64,000 nucleotides of DNA from Bisporella sp. PMI_857 (lineage: Eukaryota > Ascomycota > Leotiomycetes > Helotiales > Helotiaceae), in assembly GCA_021307315.1 (NCBI GenBank), contig JAJSPD010000003.1:310001-374000 (forward strand). The letters are read 5' to 3'. The notes beneath the pieces were generated by a model. It saw nothing but the letters and a program-made list of their open reading frames with translations, was not told the origin of the DNA and searched no databases. This document shows, piece by piece, positions 48,948-63,006 of this stretch. Made by a program: the position numbers and the translations under genes. How positions within the stretch are numbered: the first letter of the stretch is position 1; the number at the start of each line of letters is the position of its first letter.

Positions 48948-51900
48948 TTAATTCCTTCTAGGCCTTTTTTCTCGACCTCTATCTGTGGTACCTTCCTCGG
49001 TGTGTCGCTTTCTCGCTCCATCCTCCCCTCCTCTACGATCGCGCCTGTCTTCGCCGCGATGACGACCACCTCGCTCGCCTCCTGCAAAACCTGTATCATG
49101 CATCTCTCTTGGAGCTTCTCTATCCCGGCCATTTCTGTTTGGGTCTCTGTGCTCCCTATCACGTTCGCGTTCCCTACCGCTTACATTGGCCATATCTCTT
49201 CCGCCCATCAGATCTCTCGACATATCTCTTGACTGATGACGATCGCGTTCGCTAGGATCGCCTCTTCCGCTGTCTCTCCGATGCTCCCTTGGACCATGTC
49301 CTTCCTCAACAAGACCACGCTTGGAATCCCTATGACGCTCGCCTACTGGGCTTTTGGAGGTTCTGCGACTGTGTCGACCAGAACCATGGCCGCGTCTACC
49401 ACTTCGTTCTCGGTCGCGTTCCTCGAGATGAACTGCCCCGGTGCCGGTTATTAGATCAGCTCGTTCAGGATTTACCATATCTCGAGATGGGTCAGATCTC
49501 CCGCTTGACGGTCCGGGAGGAGGTGGAGGGGGTAGGATTGGAGTACTTGGTGTGGATGATGGTGACTCCATGTATCCAGAGGATCCCATTCTACTTCCCC
49601 TGCCACGAATTCTGACATTTTCTGATCCATTCTGTTGCCCCGCTTGTTGTAACATATTATTGATACCAGCAAGCTGTCGCTTTGGTCCTCGAGCAACGCG
49701 TTCGCTCGCCGAGGCTGGCCCAGTGGGTGCATTAAACCCATTTACGCCTGATGAAAGTGGGCTTGATTGTGAGCCCTTGGGGCCAGCAGGAGGTCCGCTC
49801 GTTACCACGGCTGGCACTGATGGTCTCATGCGATTATTCCCAACATGTGCCGAAGGCGGAGTTGGAGCTTGATTCAATCTGTCATCTCTCGCATCATTTC
49901 CCATGGCTCTGAGACGGTCTGGATGTACACCAGCTGGGACTGGCGGTGGAGGTGCAGTGTGTGACTGTATAGTCTGTCCAAGTTGTTGTAGGCGACTAGG
50001 ATGGATTGGCGCAGAAGAGACAGGTGCTTGAGTCGGGGCTGTAGAGGTAGTTGGAGAAGAAGCATCAAACTGTCCAGACCCCGCATGTCTAGGATGAGAT
50101 GGCTGATTATGGCGTGTCGATGATGGCCCAGTGGGAATTTCGGGGGTGGGTGGCCGAGGAGCTTCTGTTGGACGGGGAAGATCAGCTCTACCCTCACGAC
50201 GCGACTGTGGAGCACTGGATAAACGGTTGCCGCGCTGATTCCTATCACGGGGTCCGGATGGAATATCATTTGTAGACGCATTCAAACGACCGAAATTGGG
50301 ATCAGGCTGTTGTCGCCCACCCGAGACTAGACGCCCATGATCCGGATCCACTACTCTAGGAGATGGCTGTGAACCTTGAAACGCAGATACATCTCGAGAT
50401 CTATCCGATTGTGGCCCTCTTTCACTACCTCTATCTAACCTCTCACTTCGAGGTCCCTGAGGAGGTGGCAGAATTTCATCTGGCTGACCGTGTGAGGAGT
50501 TATATGGTTCTAGGGGACCATCTCGGGCTAAGTGGTCATTACGTCGAGGATCAGAATGGTCTCTCTGGGAGCCATGTCTTCTTGGTGACTGCGGTCTTGA
50601 GCCCCGCTCCCTATTATCGTCTCTGACGCGTCGGGGGGAATCTGAGCGCGGAGGAGACTTGGTCCCAGCGATAAGAGCTTGGCGCTCTGGGTTGATAATT
50701 TCTGCTCTATCGGCATTGACTAAAGGAAGTCTTTCTGGATTTATGGGAGGTCCCCGGTCTGCATTTCCAGCAGCGGCTCCTGACCTGGGTGGTAGCATGC
50801 CACTCTCTCGGGATAAGCGTCCACTGGACTCAGATGCTCTATTTTCGATAGCACGTTGCTTCTCTTGGTTCTTTTGGGCCGATTCCGGCGTCCATCTTGG
50901 AGGAGGGTCTCGGATACGTTCTCTATCTGGGGTCCTATCCGAGGGTCTAGCAAAATCCCGTGAACTTGATTCTATAGTCCGGCGATCTCCGGAGAAGTCT
51001 CGTGGCCGATCGCCAGGTCTATCTAGGCGATTTGGATCGTGTGGGCGAGAATCTCTGCCATCCCTGCGATCCCCATGTCGTAGGGGCTGGTGTCTATCAA
51101 GCAATATGTGTGCAGTACGATGTGGTGGCGGAAGTGGAGCATCAGGGCGGGTCGGTAGGGTGTGATTTGCTCTTTCAGGCAAGAGCTGGCTTCTGGATGG
51201 CTCTGTGCGGGAGTGACCGAATGCTGCAGCATTTGCCTGTTTCTCGCGTAATATTTGTTCTCTTCTTGCTAATACTTCCGATTTTGGGGCAGGCTCGCTA
51301 GACGGAACTGGTAGAGCTGATTTATTGACATCGGCTGCATTGGACAGTGACGGTTCTTTGCCAGTGTTTTGACTAATAGTGGTGGAAGATGTCTTATTGT
51401 CATCGACCTCGCCGTCTTCTACTTCAGCTGGTATGGGCTTTGGAGTAGTAGCACCAATGGAGCTGTTATGTTAGAAAACGAAGAGTCAGAGGGAGATAGG
51501 AACTAACCTGGCTCGAGACTGTGGCTTGAATTCCGCTGCAGTTGCTTTCAAAGTGGACGTAGGCACTGACGGAACTGGGGTAACAGCCTTGGCTCCGCCG
51601 TTCGTCTGTCCAGCCTAGCATAAAATTAGTATTTGTCGCCTTTTCATTAAGCAGGTTCACTCACTATATTAGATCCAAAGGCCTGGACAATAACCCACTT
51701 TGGTGCCTTCTTCTTGAGCTGCACCAAGACAGCATTGCCAGTGAGAGACAGATCCTCCCTGATGTCTTTTTCCCGCTTAGTGATGGTTTCTAGCTGGGTA
51801 ATAAAGCCGTTGCCCATGAAGTTCACGGCTGGGAAAACATCAGCCACGGTTTTCAGAACTGTGATCGCATTTCGTATATGCATCCATTCAGTTCCGCCTA

Positions 51901-54900
51901 GACAATCGCGGATGGCAGCATTTAAGCCTTTATGCCACATCAGGAGAAGACTTTTGAACCCTACAGAGGGTTTGCCATCACCGCCAGCTTCAGATACAGT
52001 GTCATGCTCCAGAAGCCCCTTTGGCTTCCCATCAGCATCAATCGACTTTGCAAATCCATGATATTCGCTATCTTTGCCCCAAGCTTCTCGCTGATATACC
52101 TGAGAATCGGCATGCCAGCGAGCGAGATCTGCAAGCACTAGACGTAAAAAGCGACCGAAATTTTCAGCTTCTCGAACTGTACAGGTGAAGATAATCGACC
52201 TCAGGCGATTGGCCTTGAATAGTTTATTGTAAAGGGAGAGCGTTCTAAAGTTAGGAGTAGAACTCTCATGTAAAAACTTGACGATTTTGAAACAGAAGGT
52301 AGCGTCAGTTGGAGAGAGTAAGATGCGTGGAAGAAGACACTTTTCGAGAATAGCATCGCTTACGGAATCGGCCTTGCTACTCTGCTCGAACCAAAGTGAC
52401 TTTCGAAGCAAGATAGAACGCTTCATCTGAGAAGACGCGGTCATTTGTTTCCCTGCCTCATCCAGAAGCGACTTCACAAGTGTTTTTAGAGCCTTCACTT
52501 CGGCGTCCCTCTTCTCCTTAGCAGGACGAGTCAAGTTTGAATCCTTTTCAAGTCGTGTACTCTCAGCGGTGAGACGTACCATTTCTGCCTCATAACTTTT
52601 GTTGGGTGTTGACAAGTCATTGAGGCCAATTAACCAAAATGTCACGTAGAACTCAGGGGTGAGGTCTTTCCAAGTCCCGAGAGGCATCGCATGTTGTACA
52701 GCGGATATCAGTGACTGAATGAGCTCATGAGAAAAGCTTGAGGGTCGACTATCTGAGTCGGGAGCAGGACTGCCTCCATTTGTTTCTATAGTCGACATTT
52801 CAGTAGTGCTGGGAAGATTAACACCGTCCATAGCCTCTTCCATTGCTGTGTCGCCATCCGTGTCGTGGTCTACAGAAAGAGAAGCAGATGAGGCCAGGCT
52901 ATGGAGTCCCCCGTTGATCTTAGGTGACCCTGGATTAGACATGCGATGAGAGAAACTAGTACGACCAATCATAAAAGCGAGCGATGGGTCAAGACCAAAG
53001 TCTGTAAGAAGTTCGGGGATACTAGGAACGTGCTTATCGAAATCTTCGACTGGCAGATTGCTACGGAGAAGGTCAAGATATTGAAACAACATCATTTGGG
53101 TATCGTCAATCATCGTCGCCAGGACCTTGATATGAGCGTCGGAATCGGATATGGAGTAGATCGCGGATTGACGATGCTGGGCGATAGATAGAAGGAGCTG
53201 ACCTGCAAGTCGTGTCTCGGTCAGGGCTTTCATCAGCCTTTTGGCTGTTTTTTCTGACTCAAAGCGCCTATCCTGAAGGTTGATAAGTGTCTGACGTCTC
53301 AACAGTGCACCGCCTGTCATTGCAGTAAGTTGCGCATCTGTGAAATCTGTATCTGGTACAACTCCAGCCATTTGACGAATGAGCTCTTTCAGAATGACCA
53401 AATCCGTAGCGTTGCCCCTGTAAAGCTGGTCATTGACGTAGTGCAGGATGGGTGATGGGTTCATGATCGAATATCGTTTGAAGACTTCCCCTGAAAATTT
53501 TGAGAGAGCTAATAGCCATCGACTAGGGAGCAAAGAATATTCGGCATTGGTGCGATTTCGATCTTTGCCGCCAAGCGAGCTCATGAGCGACCAAACAAGA
53601 ACATCGTATCCAAGGTCACTAAAATACCTCGCGCATTCCACAACGACCTTAGTCAGATTGGTATATGCTTCGATCTGACTAAGAGCAACACTGAAGACGA
53701 TGCCGGGTGATGCATACGCTGCTTTCGCAAGACTTTTCGCCATCGCAGTAAGGTTTGTCATACTGATCCTTTTCATAATACTCAACGTCTCCAGTCTAGT
53801 CCTAGCGAATGCAGTTTTCATGGCGGGTAGTCGAGAGATCTGACCCTCGAACCATTCAGCATAAATTGTGTATCTGATGGATGCTGGATAGAAGCGAAGC
53901 ATTTCGTATATCTCATTGACAACGCTAGTATTCGCTTTCGTCAGGCTGAGGGCAGGTACCAGCAACCGCTTCAGGAGATCTTGCCAACGATCAAGATTCG
54001 ATTTCGATTGGTCGTGTGAAAGACTTGCCGCACCAATTCTAGCAAGTTTTGATAATAAAGCCGCGTCTTTACCAATGTTGACACCCGAGTAATTCAGTAA
54101 AGTGCCACACAAGGTAAAAACATCCTCTACGCATTGACAAAGCGGAATATTGTCCGCCCATTCATCCCAGTAAAAGCGATACGAACTGCTCTCGTTGGTA
54201 TCATGTTTATCTGGAAAAGGCCAACGCAAAAGCTTCCGTGTTGGTGTCGACGCAAGTCGTACTTGGCCTCTAGGTATTCCTGTTTGATCCTCTGCAGCGA
54301 CTTCTTTAGTTGTAAACGGAACATCGAGGTTTGACGGAGGACGAATCGTTTCGTATACATCTTTCAACGAATAATTCAAGATCCGATGGATCAGATCAAG
54401 AAGTTCGGGGTATGCTTCTGGAAGCCACGGAAACCGGCCCAGCATGAATAAAGCTTCTGGTAATGCACCAATAGTGAGCAGATTGATAAGAAGCTGCACC
54501 TTCTGATCCAATGGCTCATCCGGCTTATCCTCATCCAGCGCCTCTGGCGCCCCTTTTGCAACACTTTCAGTCTTGGGTGCTACAGTCTCTCGGTTACGAC
54601 CACCATTTGGTAAAGTATCGTCTACAAGAGCCCCCGCCATCATCAATGCATTTGTCGCACCGCCTGGCCTGTTCAATCTCTCTTTTTCCTCGAGTTCTTT
54701 GCGTCTCAGTTCACGGACATTCTCCATATCCTCATCAAGGGGCCAGAGGTGGGGATACAAGTCTCGCAAAGATATAAAGCCGATTTTGATGAGTAATGCT
54801 GTGAGATATATAAGGTTGTGTGGCAAGATATCTGCCTTATCTCGAGCAGGAGAAGAATAAAAACGCAGCTTGAACCCGAGTAGCTGGGCGGCAGTGCGAT

Positions 54901-56305
54901 TTCCTGCAGGTGGCAAAGTCCCAGTCCCTTCTATCCATTGAAGATCTGCATCAAGTTTGGTATCGTCTCGCTTGAGGTTGAGCAGCCGTTGTTTTGTCTC
55001 TGAATCAACGATTTCCCTTCCGCCTAATTCGAAAAATGCGTCCAGGCCAATCTCGCGCGCCCTCATCCAAAAATTGGTGTCTCGAATCACTCGCTGCCGC
55101 CTCGCCTCCTCTTCATCCTCCTCAGTGGGAAGCCATCCTGGGGAACTTGGTAAAGCCCATTTAGGAAGACCGGTGCACTTGGCAACAATAGCACCATCAG
55201 TTTCGCCTTTCCTCGGCCACCAAGAGCTGACTCGTAAAAGTTTGATGAAGAATCGATAATGCTTGATGAGCAGAGCAGCAAATACATCCATTGTGATATC
55301 AAGGACTCTGCCCACGTCTAAGTCGAAGGTTCCGATAAGCCCTTTCACCCTTTCAAAAGCATCTTGAATAGCCTGAGCAGAAGGTGGTTCAGCCCCGCTT
55401 GTGGTGAACAACTCGGTAACCAATTTCGAATATCCTTCAGTCTCCTCCCGCAAAAGATTGTAGTTTGCCTGCCGGTAAAGAAGATGCGTAGCTTGTCGAA
55501 TCCCAACGCGGATGAAAGTATCCCTTGTGAGACCAAGACTTTGTACTAGCGTAGCGTCAAGCTTTTGCCGAAGCAGTAGAGGTGATATTCCAGTGGACAC
55601 AGTAAGAGTGCGGAGGACCTGTGTGCAGTTTCGTGACTTTGGCGCGCTCGCGATAGTCTCGATATCAGCGATCATAGAAATCGTATCGATGAATAAGTCC
55701 TGAGCTTCATGTCCAGAACTAGAAGTCTCCTCGCTGGCTGTATCTGGTCCAAGAATCTCTCTGATGCAGGAACCCACTTCCGCTGCTTCGACTTTGCTGT
55801 CCAATGCTGCTCTAACAAGTTCTTGGAAGATGGACGAGAGTTCCATTCTATTCTCTATCTCTTCAGCATCACGAGCATGACTGCCAAATTCAATTATTTC
55901 CCGGCGCCCACTCGTGTTCCACAAAGATATCCGGCTATCAGTAATATAAGTATAGTCGTAAGGTTCAGGGTCGGGAGCCATGGCAGGACTATATAGATCC
56001 GTGCTTAGTGTCGGAGTCTGGTGTGCGCTGGATGGTCTCGGAGGTGGAGGGGACATTGGACCTGACGTCGATTCGATCCGCGAAGACACTGCGAGATTGT
56101 TGGGATTCTCGTGTGTAGATTCTCGACGGCCTCTTCCTCCCTGCCCTCCTTGACCTCCTCGACTCGATCTTCTTCCTCCGCCTTCTCGCAGATCTGGCCG
56201 ACTGTCATGTCGACCTAGAGCTGTATTACCTGGCCGGTGTGGTGAGGGTCGATTATCTCCATTGTCTACAGAGCCACGTTCCCTCTTTCTCTTGCCTGGG
56301 GCCAT
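48948..56305 (-). CDS. THO2: THO complex subunit 2 (Tho2), mRNA export/TREX
   Basis: Three exons (56305-51665, 51614-51508, 51462-48948) give 2420 residues. Introns of 50 and 45 nt have GTGAGT and GTTAGT donors and keep one frame throughout, so the long C-terminal frame belongs to the same gene. The basic start MAPGKRKRERGSVDN and the helical body, including the C-terminal Tho2 domain (about 1215-1535; DLTPEFYVTFWLIGLNDLS, FCFKIVKFLHE, LARWHADSQVY), identify the family. Residues beyond about 1560 are disordered and rich in Arg, Asp, Ser, Pro and Gly, ending in GREKRPRRN, a probable RNA-binding tail. Tho2 is the scaffold of THO, which couples transcription to mRNP assembly and export and limits R-loops. 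It shares a 472-base divergent promoter with MET2. Confidence 0.93.
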
Positions 56306-56777
56306 CGCCGCCTGAGTCTGAACTTCCCCCTAAATGCTACACATGTGTGGTTATCGCAAGAATTGTGTCTGCTCCAGAGCTCAAAACGTGAAGAACCAAT
56401 TAGCAAGAACCGGAGTCTTTGATCTTGAATTATAATCGACAAGAGCTCACTCGAATAATGAAATCTCGTCGTCTGAAGTGAGAGCAAGAATAGACTCCTT
56501 AGGTCCTGTGCAAAATGAATGTGCCGGGCTACTTGACAATTGTGAATTGCTCTTGTCTTTGAACGCGACAATAGCACTCAGCGATTTACTGCGCTAAACC
56601 TAAATTGGTCAGCACCAGTGGCCAAGCTGCAAGGCTGCGAGGCTAGGCTCACCAATTCGTGATTGGCAATGGGATGAATTTCTTTTCTTTTGATCACTCC
56701 ATTTAACGACCACTGCAATTCTTCTCATGGCAGATCAGTTTTGATTGTTTTTATTGTCTTTGTATATCATTTTCACA
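56306..56777. promoter_or_regulatory. Divergent THO2/MET2 promoter with CCAAT boxes
   Basis: A pair of opposed CCAAT motifs lies at 56652-56666 (CCAATTCGTGATTGG), with another ATTGG at 56604-56608. CCAAT boxes bound by the Hap/CBC complex are common in ascomycete housekeeping promoters. The spacing to both starts is plausible. Confidence 0.45.
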
Positions 56778-58538
<1,761 letters not shown>

Positions 58539-60598
58539 AAGACAGAACATATATAGGAGCGAATTCTTATGTATGACTTATCACATTATTATCGCTCCAA
58601 CATTTGCCAAGTCCCTCTTCATAGTGTCAGTCGTCAATTTTTAGGAAAGTAAGAAGATTCATCTTCGTCATACAAGTTCATTTAGTAAGTACACATACAC
58701 GGGACTCCGACCAAAAGAGATAATAATTCCACTTGGCTACAACACATAACGGCATGTGCAAAGGTAGGTAGGTATACCACAATAACTCTCTTTCCCTAGA
58801 CCAACTTAGCTTTTAGGGCCATACTAGTCCCACGCAATCCTAGCCAAAGACAACGTATTCAATAGACACCTGGAATTATTACCCAGCGCGCACACTACCA
58901 TCAAATATGCCACCACAGTTAGGAGGAAGCCATAAATATTGGCTGCAATGATAGAGCGCCGAAGTTCACAGCAATGAAAGCAGAATCAAAGTTCCACGGC
59001 CACAATCCGTATGCCTAAGCCATATGCGAAGAGAAACAAGGTTAGAGTCCATTTGTACGATATTTGAGGATATTCCCACCTGGTGTAAGCTGTCTGATTC
59101 TGGCCTTAACTGGAAGGAATTGATACAGACTGCCTTAAAAGACCAACCAGCCCATATATCAAATGCTTTCCTGCATTGAACTCCTACAAAGTCTTTCCGG
59201 CTTTTGTAAACGAGCCATCAAAATATTGAATTGAGATGGCATAGAAAAGAACAAGCAGAGGCAAAGAAACATGATGCTGGCAGACCCTGCTGCATACATA
59301 ACAGAGATATGATGATGGCATCGGCCCCCAGGCGCCATCTAATCCGTAGCTTGTCAAGGTTGCACGTCGTCATCCTCGTATTCTAGGCATACTATTAAGA
59401 TGTTCTACAGTCTGCATTGTCTAACTTCGTTAGGCGTAAAATCCGGCTTGCTTAAGAAATAATAGTTGGCTCAATGACGAAGACAGAGAAGTGGCTCGGA
59501 TAAATTTAGGGTTCTAAGCACAGATAGAAAAGGATGCCTGTTATTATAGGAAGTAAGGGGGTCGATATCAATGGATTAAGCATCCCTTTCTATGAGGTAT
59601 AAAGAGTAGGGATCGAGGTAGGTGGATATTAGAATGCTAGGCAAAACAGAAAAGAACCGTGGTATGGAAATATTTGTCAATTGAAACTGAACAAATGGAC
59701 CAAATCAAGATGTGAAGGAGTATCTGCCATGCTGAATGCATCTCAGAAGCAGGCAGTGTTGGCTACAGCTCCCAGAGGCAAGAGCAATATCCGAGATAGT
59801 TGTACAATCCGCGGGATGCATGCCTTACCTTCCGATGTAAACCACATCTGCCATTTAAGGCACGACTCCGTTTGTACATTTGTATCCTTCTTGGAATATA
59901 GTCCAACAGGTTTTCCGTCCATTCGGGCTCACTGGAACCAAGCAGATTGTCCTAGGATCATGCTGCAATTACCTAGAAGCTGTTGAGTAACTAAGCCGCT
60001 ATATGATAATTAATCGTGCCCTCTCTTCGCGGGCCACTGAAGAAAACGCCCGCAATGAGGTTCATCACTGTGACAGTCGGAACGAGGAACTTGAGTGAAC
60101 GACGACCAGATAAAAAGTAAGAACGAGGTTGAGGTGTAGATGCCACGTGACCAAGAACTCGTCGCGTAGACTTGCCCATGCCCATCCTTTGCTCTAGCGA
60201 GAATGCACTTCATCTCCTGAGCTCCAAAGTATTTCGATGTATACATGGAGCATACGACCAAGCCTGGATAATACGAAAATTGAAAAGCGCTCGCTGCTCG
60301 GTCAATACTCCTTTTCAAGACCATATTCCTTGTGGGCTGCCAACAAAGTATGGGAGCTTCATGCTCTAAGTTGAGTGTATCACATCACCCTTCGCAGCAT
60401 GTCAACCTTATTCGAGTTCAAATAGCTTTCCGCTCACCATACCAGCTGAAGGTATCCGCTTCGATTCGGCCCTTAACGCATCTGAAATAGTAAAGGCTTA
60501 TAACGTGACTAGAGCGGAAGTCGAAAAGCGAGGCAGTTAAATCATTCTAATCTCACCCGAGGGTCAGACACTATGTACGCTTCTCCGTATCCCAATTT
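58539..60598. other. 2 kb gap, no supported gene
   Basis: Contains the MET2 3' flank and many stop codons. Short ORFs near 59681-60324 show no family resemblance. Confidence 0.45.
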
Positions 60599-61766
60599 TC
60601 AGCCCCATTTGGCATTGAGTGCATCGTACCTCGCCTGAGTGATGCCAATCACAGAGCCATGTCTTAAATTCGTCGGGAAGTTTGTTCGATCTGCATCAAC
60701 CCAGGCATTCGCGTTGAGGTTAGTTGAAGTAAATGGCCTATAACCATCCCCTCCATAGTAATCCAATAACAGATTGACCTTCCCTGCAACAAGATTGTCC
60801 GCATAAGCGTATGGTCCTTCGACACTTGTTCTGATGACTGCTGTCGACCCACCCGGACGAGTCCAAGTTCCAAACAGACCAGTATCTGACCGTTCCATGT
60901 ATACGTTTGATGCGCTTTCGTTCTTTAGGAATCTTGCATAGGAGTTTGTTCCCAGCTGCAAGATTGACAGATCGATGATGGAAGTAGGGGAAACATCAAT
61001 AAGTGTTTGTGCCGTGGTAAAGGTTTTAAAGTCGCTGGTATATGCATAGCGCATAACTGAGGCGCTGGGGGTGCCCGTGTGATTGGGATCCGATGCAGGA
61101 TACTGGAGCACTTTTAGCAGGAATCTCATGATCAGGAGTAGGTACTGACGAATCTGGACGCCCAGTGGACCAAATATTGCCCTATAAGGCAAGTTAATAT
61201 TATCATGCTGTGACTTGAGGAAAGTTACCTTTGGCAGCGTCCCAATATGCATCCGGTGCCCATACCATACCGGCATTGCTGTTCTCTACGGTAACAAGTC
61301 GCTCAGTTCCCCAATTGATCAGATCTGTACTCTCCCAGATGTAAATACTGCGGCTGCCCTTTCGCTGAGCGGCGTCCCAGGTAGTCTGAAACCGTCAGAA
61401 TGTATTTCAAGGTGGGTATTGATTCTTATTTACCTTTGCGATATCCAAGTCAGTTCCAATGATATACCACTTCTTGCCAGCCTCTGATCCTCCGCCATTG
61501 ATAATGGAAGGATCGCGCACCCCACCGGTCCCCAAAGTTGGATCTAGTATCTTTGCTCCCTTATTTAGCGCCTTAAAGGACAAGGCATTGTTTCCGTTGC
61601 TTAAATAGAAGTAAACATTGGGTTCACTCCCGAGAAAGAATACACCAAGATAGCCGACCAAGTTGGGGTCCGCTCTTGTCGCAAGGTCGCGTGTGCTACC
61701 TGACTGAGTTGGGATGGCGCAAGCAGGGCTAGCAAGGAAGAAAGTGAAGAAGTTTAAAAGCTTCAT
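60599..61766 (-). CDS. Secreted glycoside hydrolase family 43 protein
   Basis: Four exons (61766-61434, 61385-61229, 61181-61150, 61102-60599) joined by 47-48 nt introns give 341 residues. The 32 nt third exon is supported by both flanking splice signals and by the restored text KGQYLVHWASRFYPASDP. A signal peptide (about 1-17) is followed by a five-bladed propeller. Visible parts are GGVRDPSI, IYIWESTDLINW, GMVWAPDAYWD, SVMRYAYTSDFKTF and SVEGPYAYADN; the glutamate of the last fits the family's general acid. GH43 enzymes remove arabinose or xylose from plant wall polymers. The length is that of a single-domain enzyme without a binding module. It is divergent from the GH5 gene. Confidence 0.88.
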
Positions 61767-63006
61767 CTTGTTTATCTTTTGGGCGACAACTTAGAAGGAA
61801 ATTTTGGTGACCTCTAGGGGCGGGCCGTGTTATAACACATTTCAATGGATAGAGACGATCACGTCTTTCCTATGTACTGTACATACAGCCGTTGGCCTTT
61901 ACTATCTGCCATACAATATTCCGGGGAGACCTGACCGTTACGTAGCATTCAACCGGATGAACTGCAACCCATGATAGTTAGAGACCGCATTGGGTGGGGT
62001 CGAAAGCATGGCGCGTTTGTAAATTTGGGTATATGGTTTATCTGCACGTGTTATCCATGTTCTGTGATATTCACCATGTGGATCAGAAACGTGAGAAGAA
62101 CGTGTATAATTGCAGGAAACTGAAAACTACGATCTTGCTTACAATCTCAGCAATAACGCCGCTCCGGAGGGAGGCATGAGCACTGAATGGTGCGCCTTTT
62201 CGATAGCCTACATTCGGTAAATATATGCCGAGATGGTGTCCGGGCAGTTGCGAGTCCGGGGGATCGTCACTTTGAGTAGGCAAGTCTCCCGTTCTCCTGG
62301 AAATAACTTTGACAAAGCGGCGACAAACCCAACAGTCTTATTTAGCAGGTTTATATTGTTGTCGCGCGATCCTTTGCCCTCTACTACGATTACGAAATTG
62401 TGATTCTCGACATGTTCTCCCTCACAAGGGCATTCGAATTACTAACGAGAAACTGAGAGCCAATTTGGATGTTATACATTGTCTCCCAAAGTCGGCCCTA
62501 TAGGTATTCCAAGATTTCACCCCATAGTATAAGTGAAGTATGTTCAGACAAAACGTGAGAACCACATGATGCTTACTCCGGGGAAGTCGGGGCCGTTGCA
62601 GCAACCTTATTTCCCCACAATCCCCGCCCTGCATACCTGTTCGCCCCTCGTCACCTCGTCTGCCCCTGTTTTATCATATGCACATGACTTTCCAATATAA
62701 TATTGCTCAGGCTGTCCGCCTAAAACGGCAATTTGGGAGATATAATCCCACGAGCCATGAGAAACAAGTCCTCGGCAGAAAACGCTAGGTCATTCTGAGA
62801 AATCCAAGTCCGGAAAAACTGCATTTTAGACATCCACTTCGTTGTAAAGAACCCCTCCCGCATGCGTCATTTGATCGTTTGTGTATCCACGATGTGGGTT
62901 GCGGAGGCAAGGTACCAAAATATTTCTTCACAGAGCAAGCAGATGTTTCCTTTAAAGCTTCACTATGGTTCATGTTTCTCCGTAACACGCTCAGCTCAAG
63001 CTCACA
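61767..63006. promoter_or_regulatory. Divergent promoter region between GH43 and GH5 genes
   Basis: About 1.24 kb without a supported gene separates the two starts. I could not confirm XlnR/Xyr1-type sites by eye. Several short ORFs occur but lack coding character. Confidence 0.35.
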
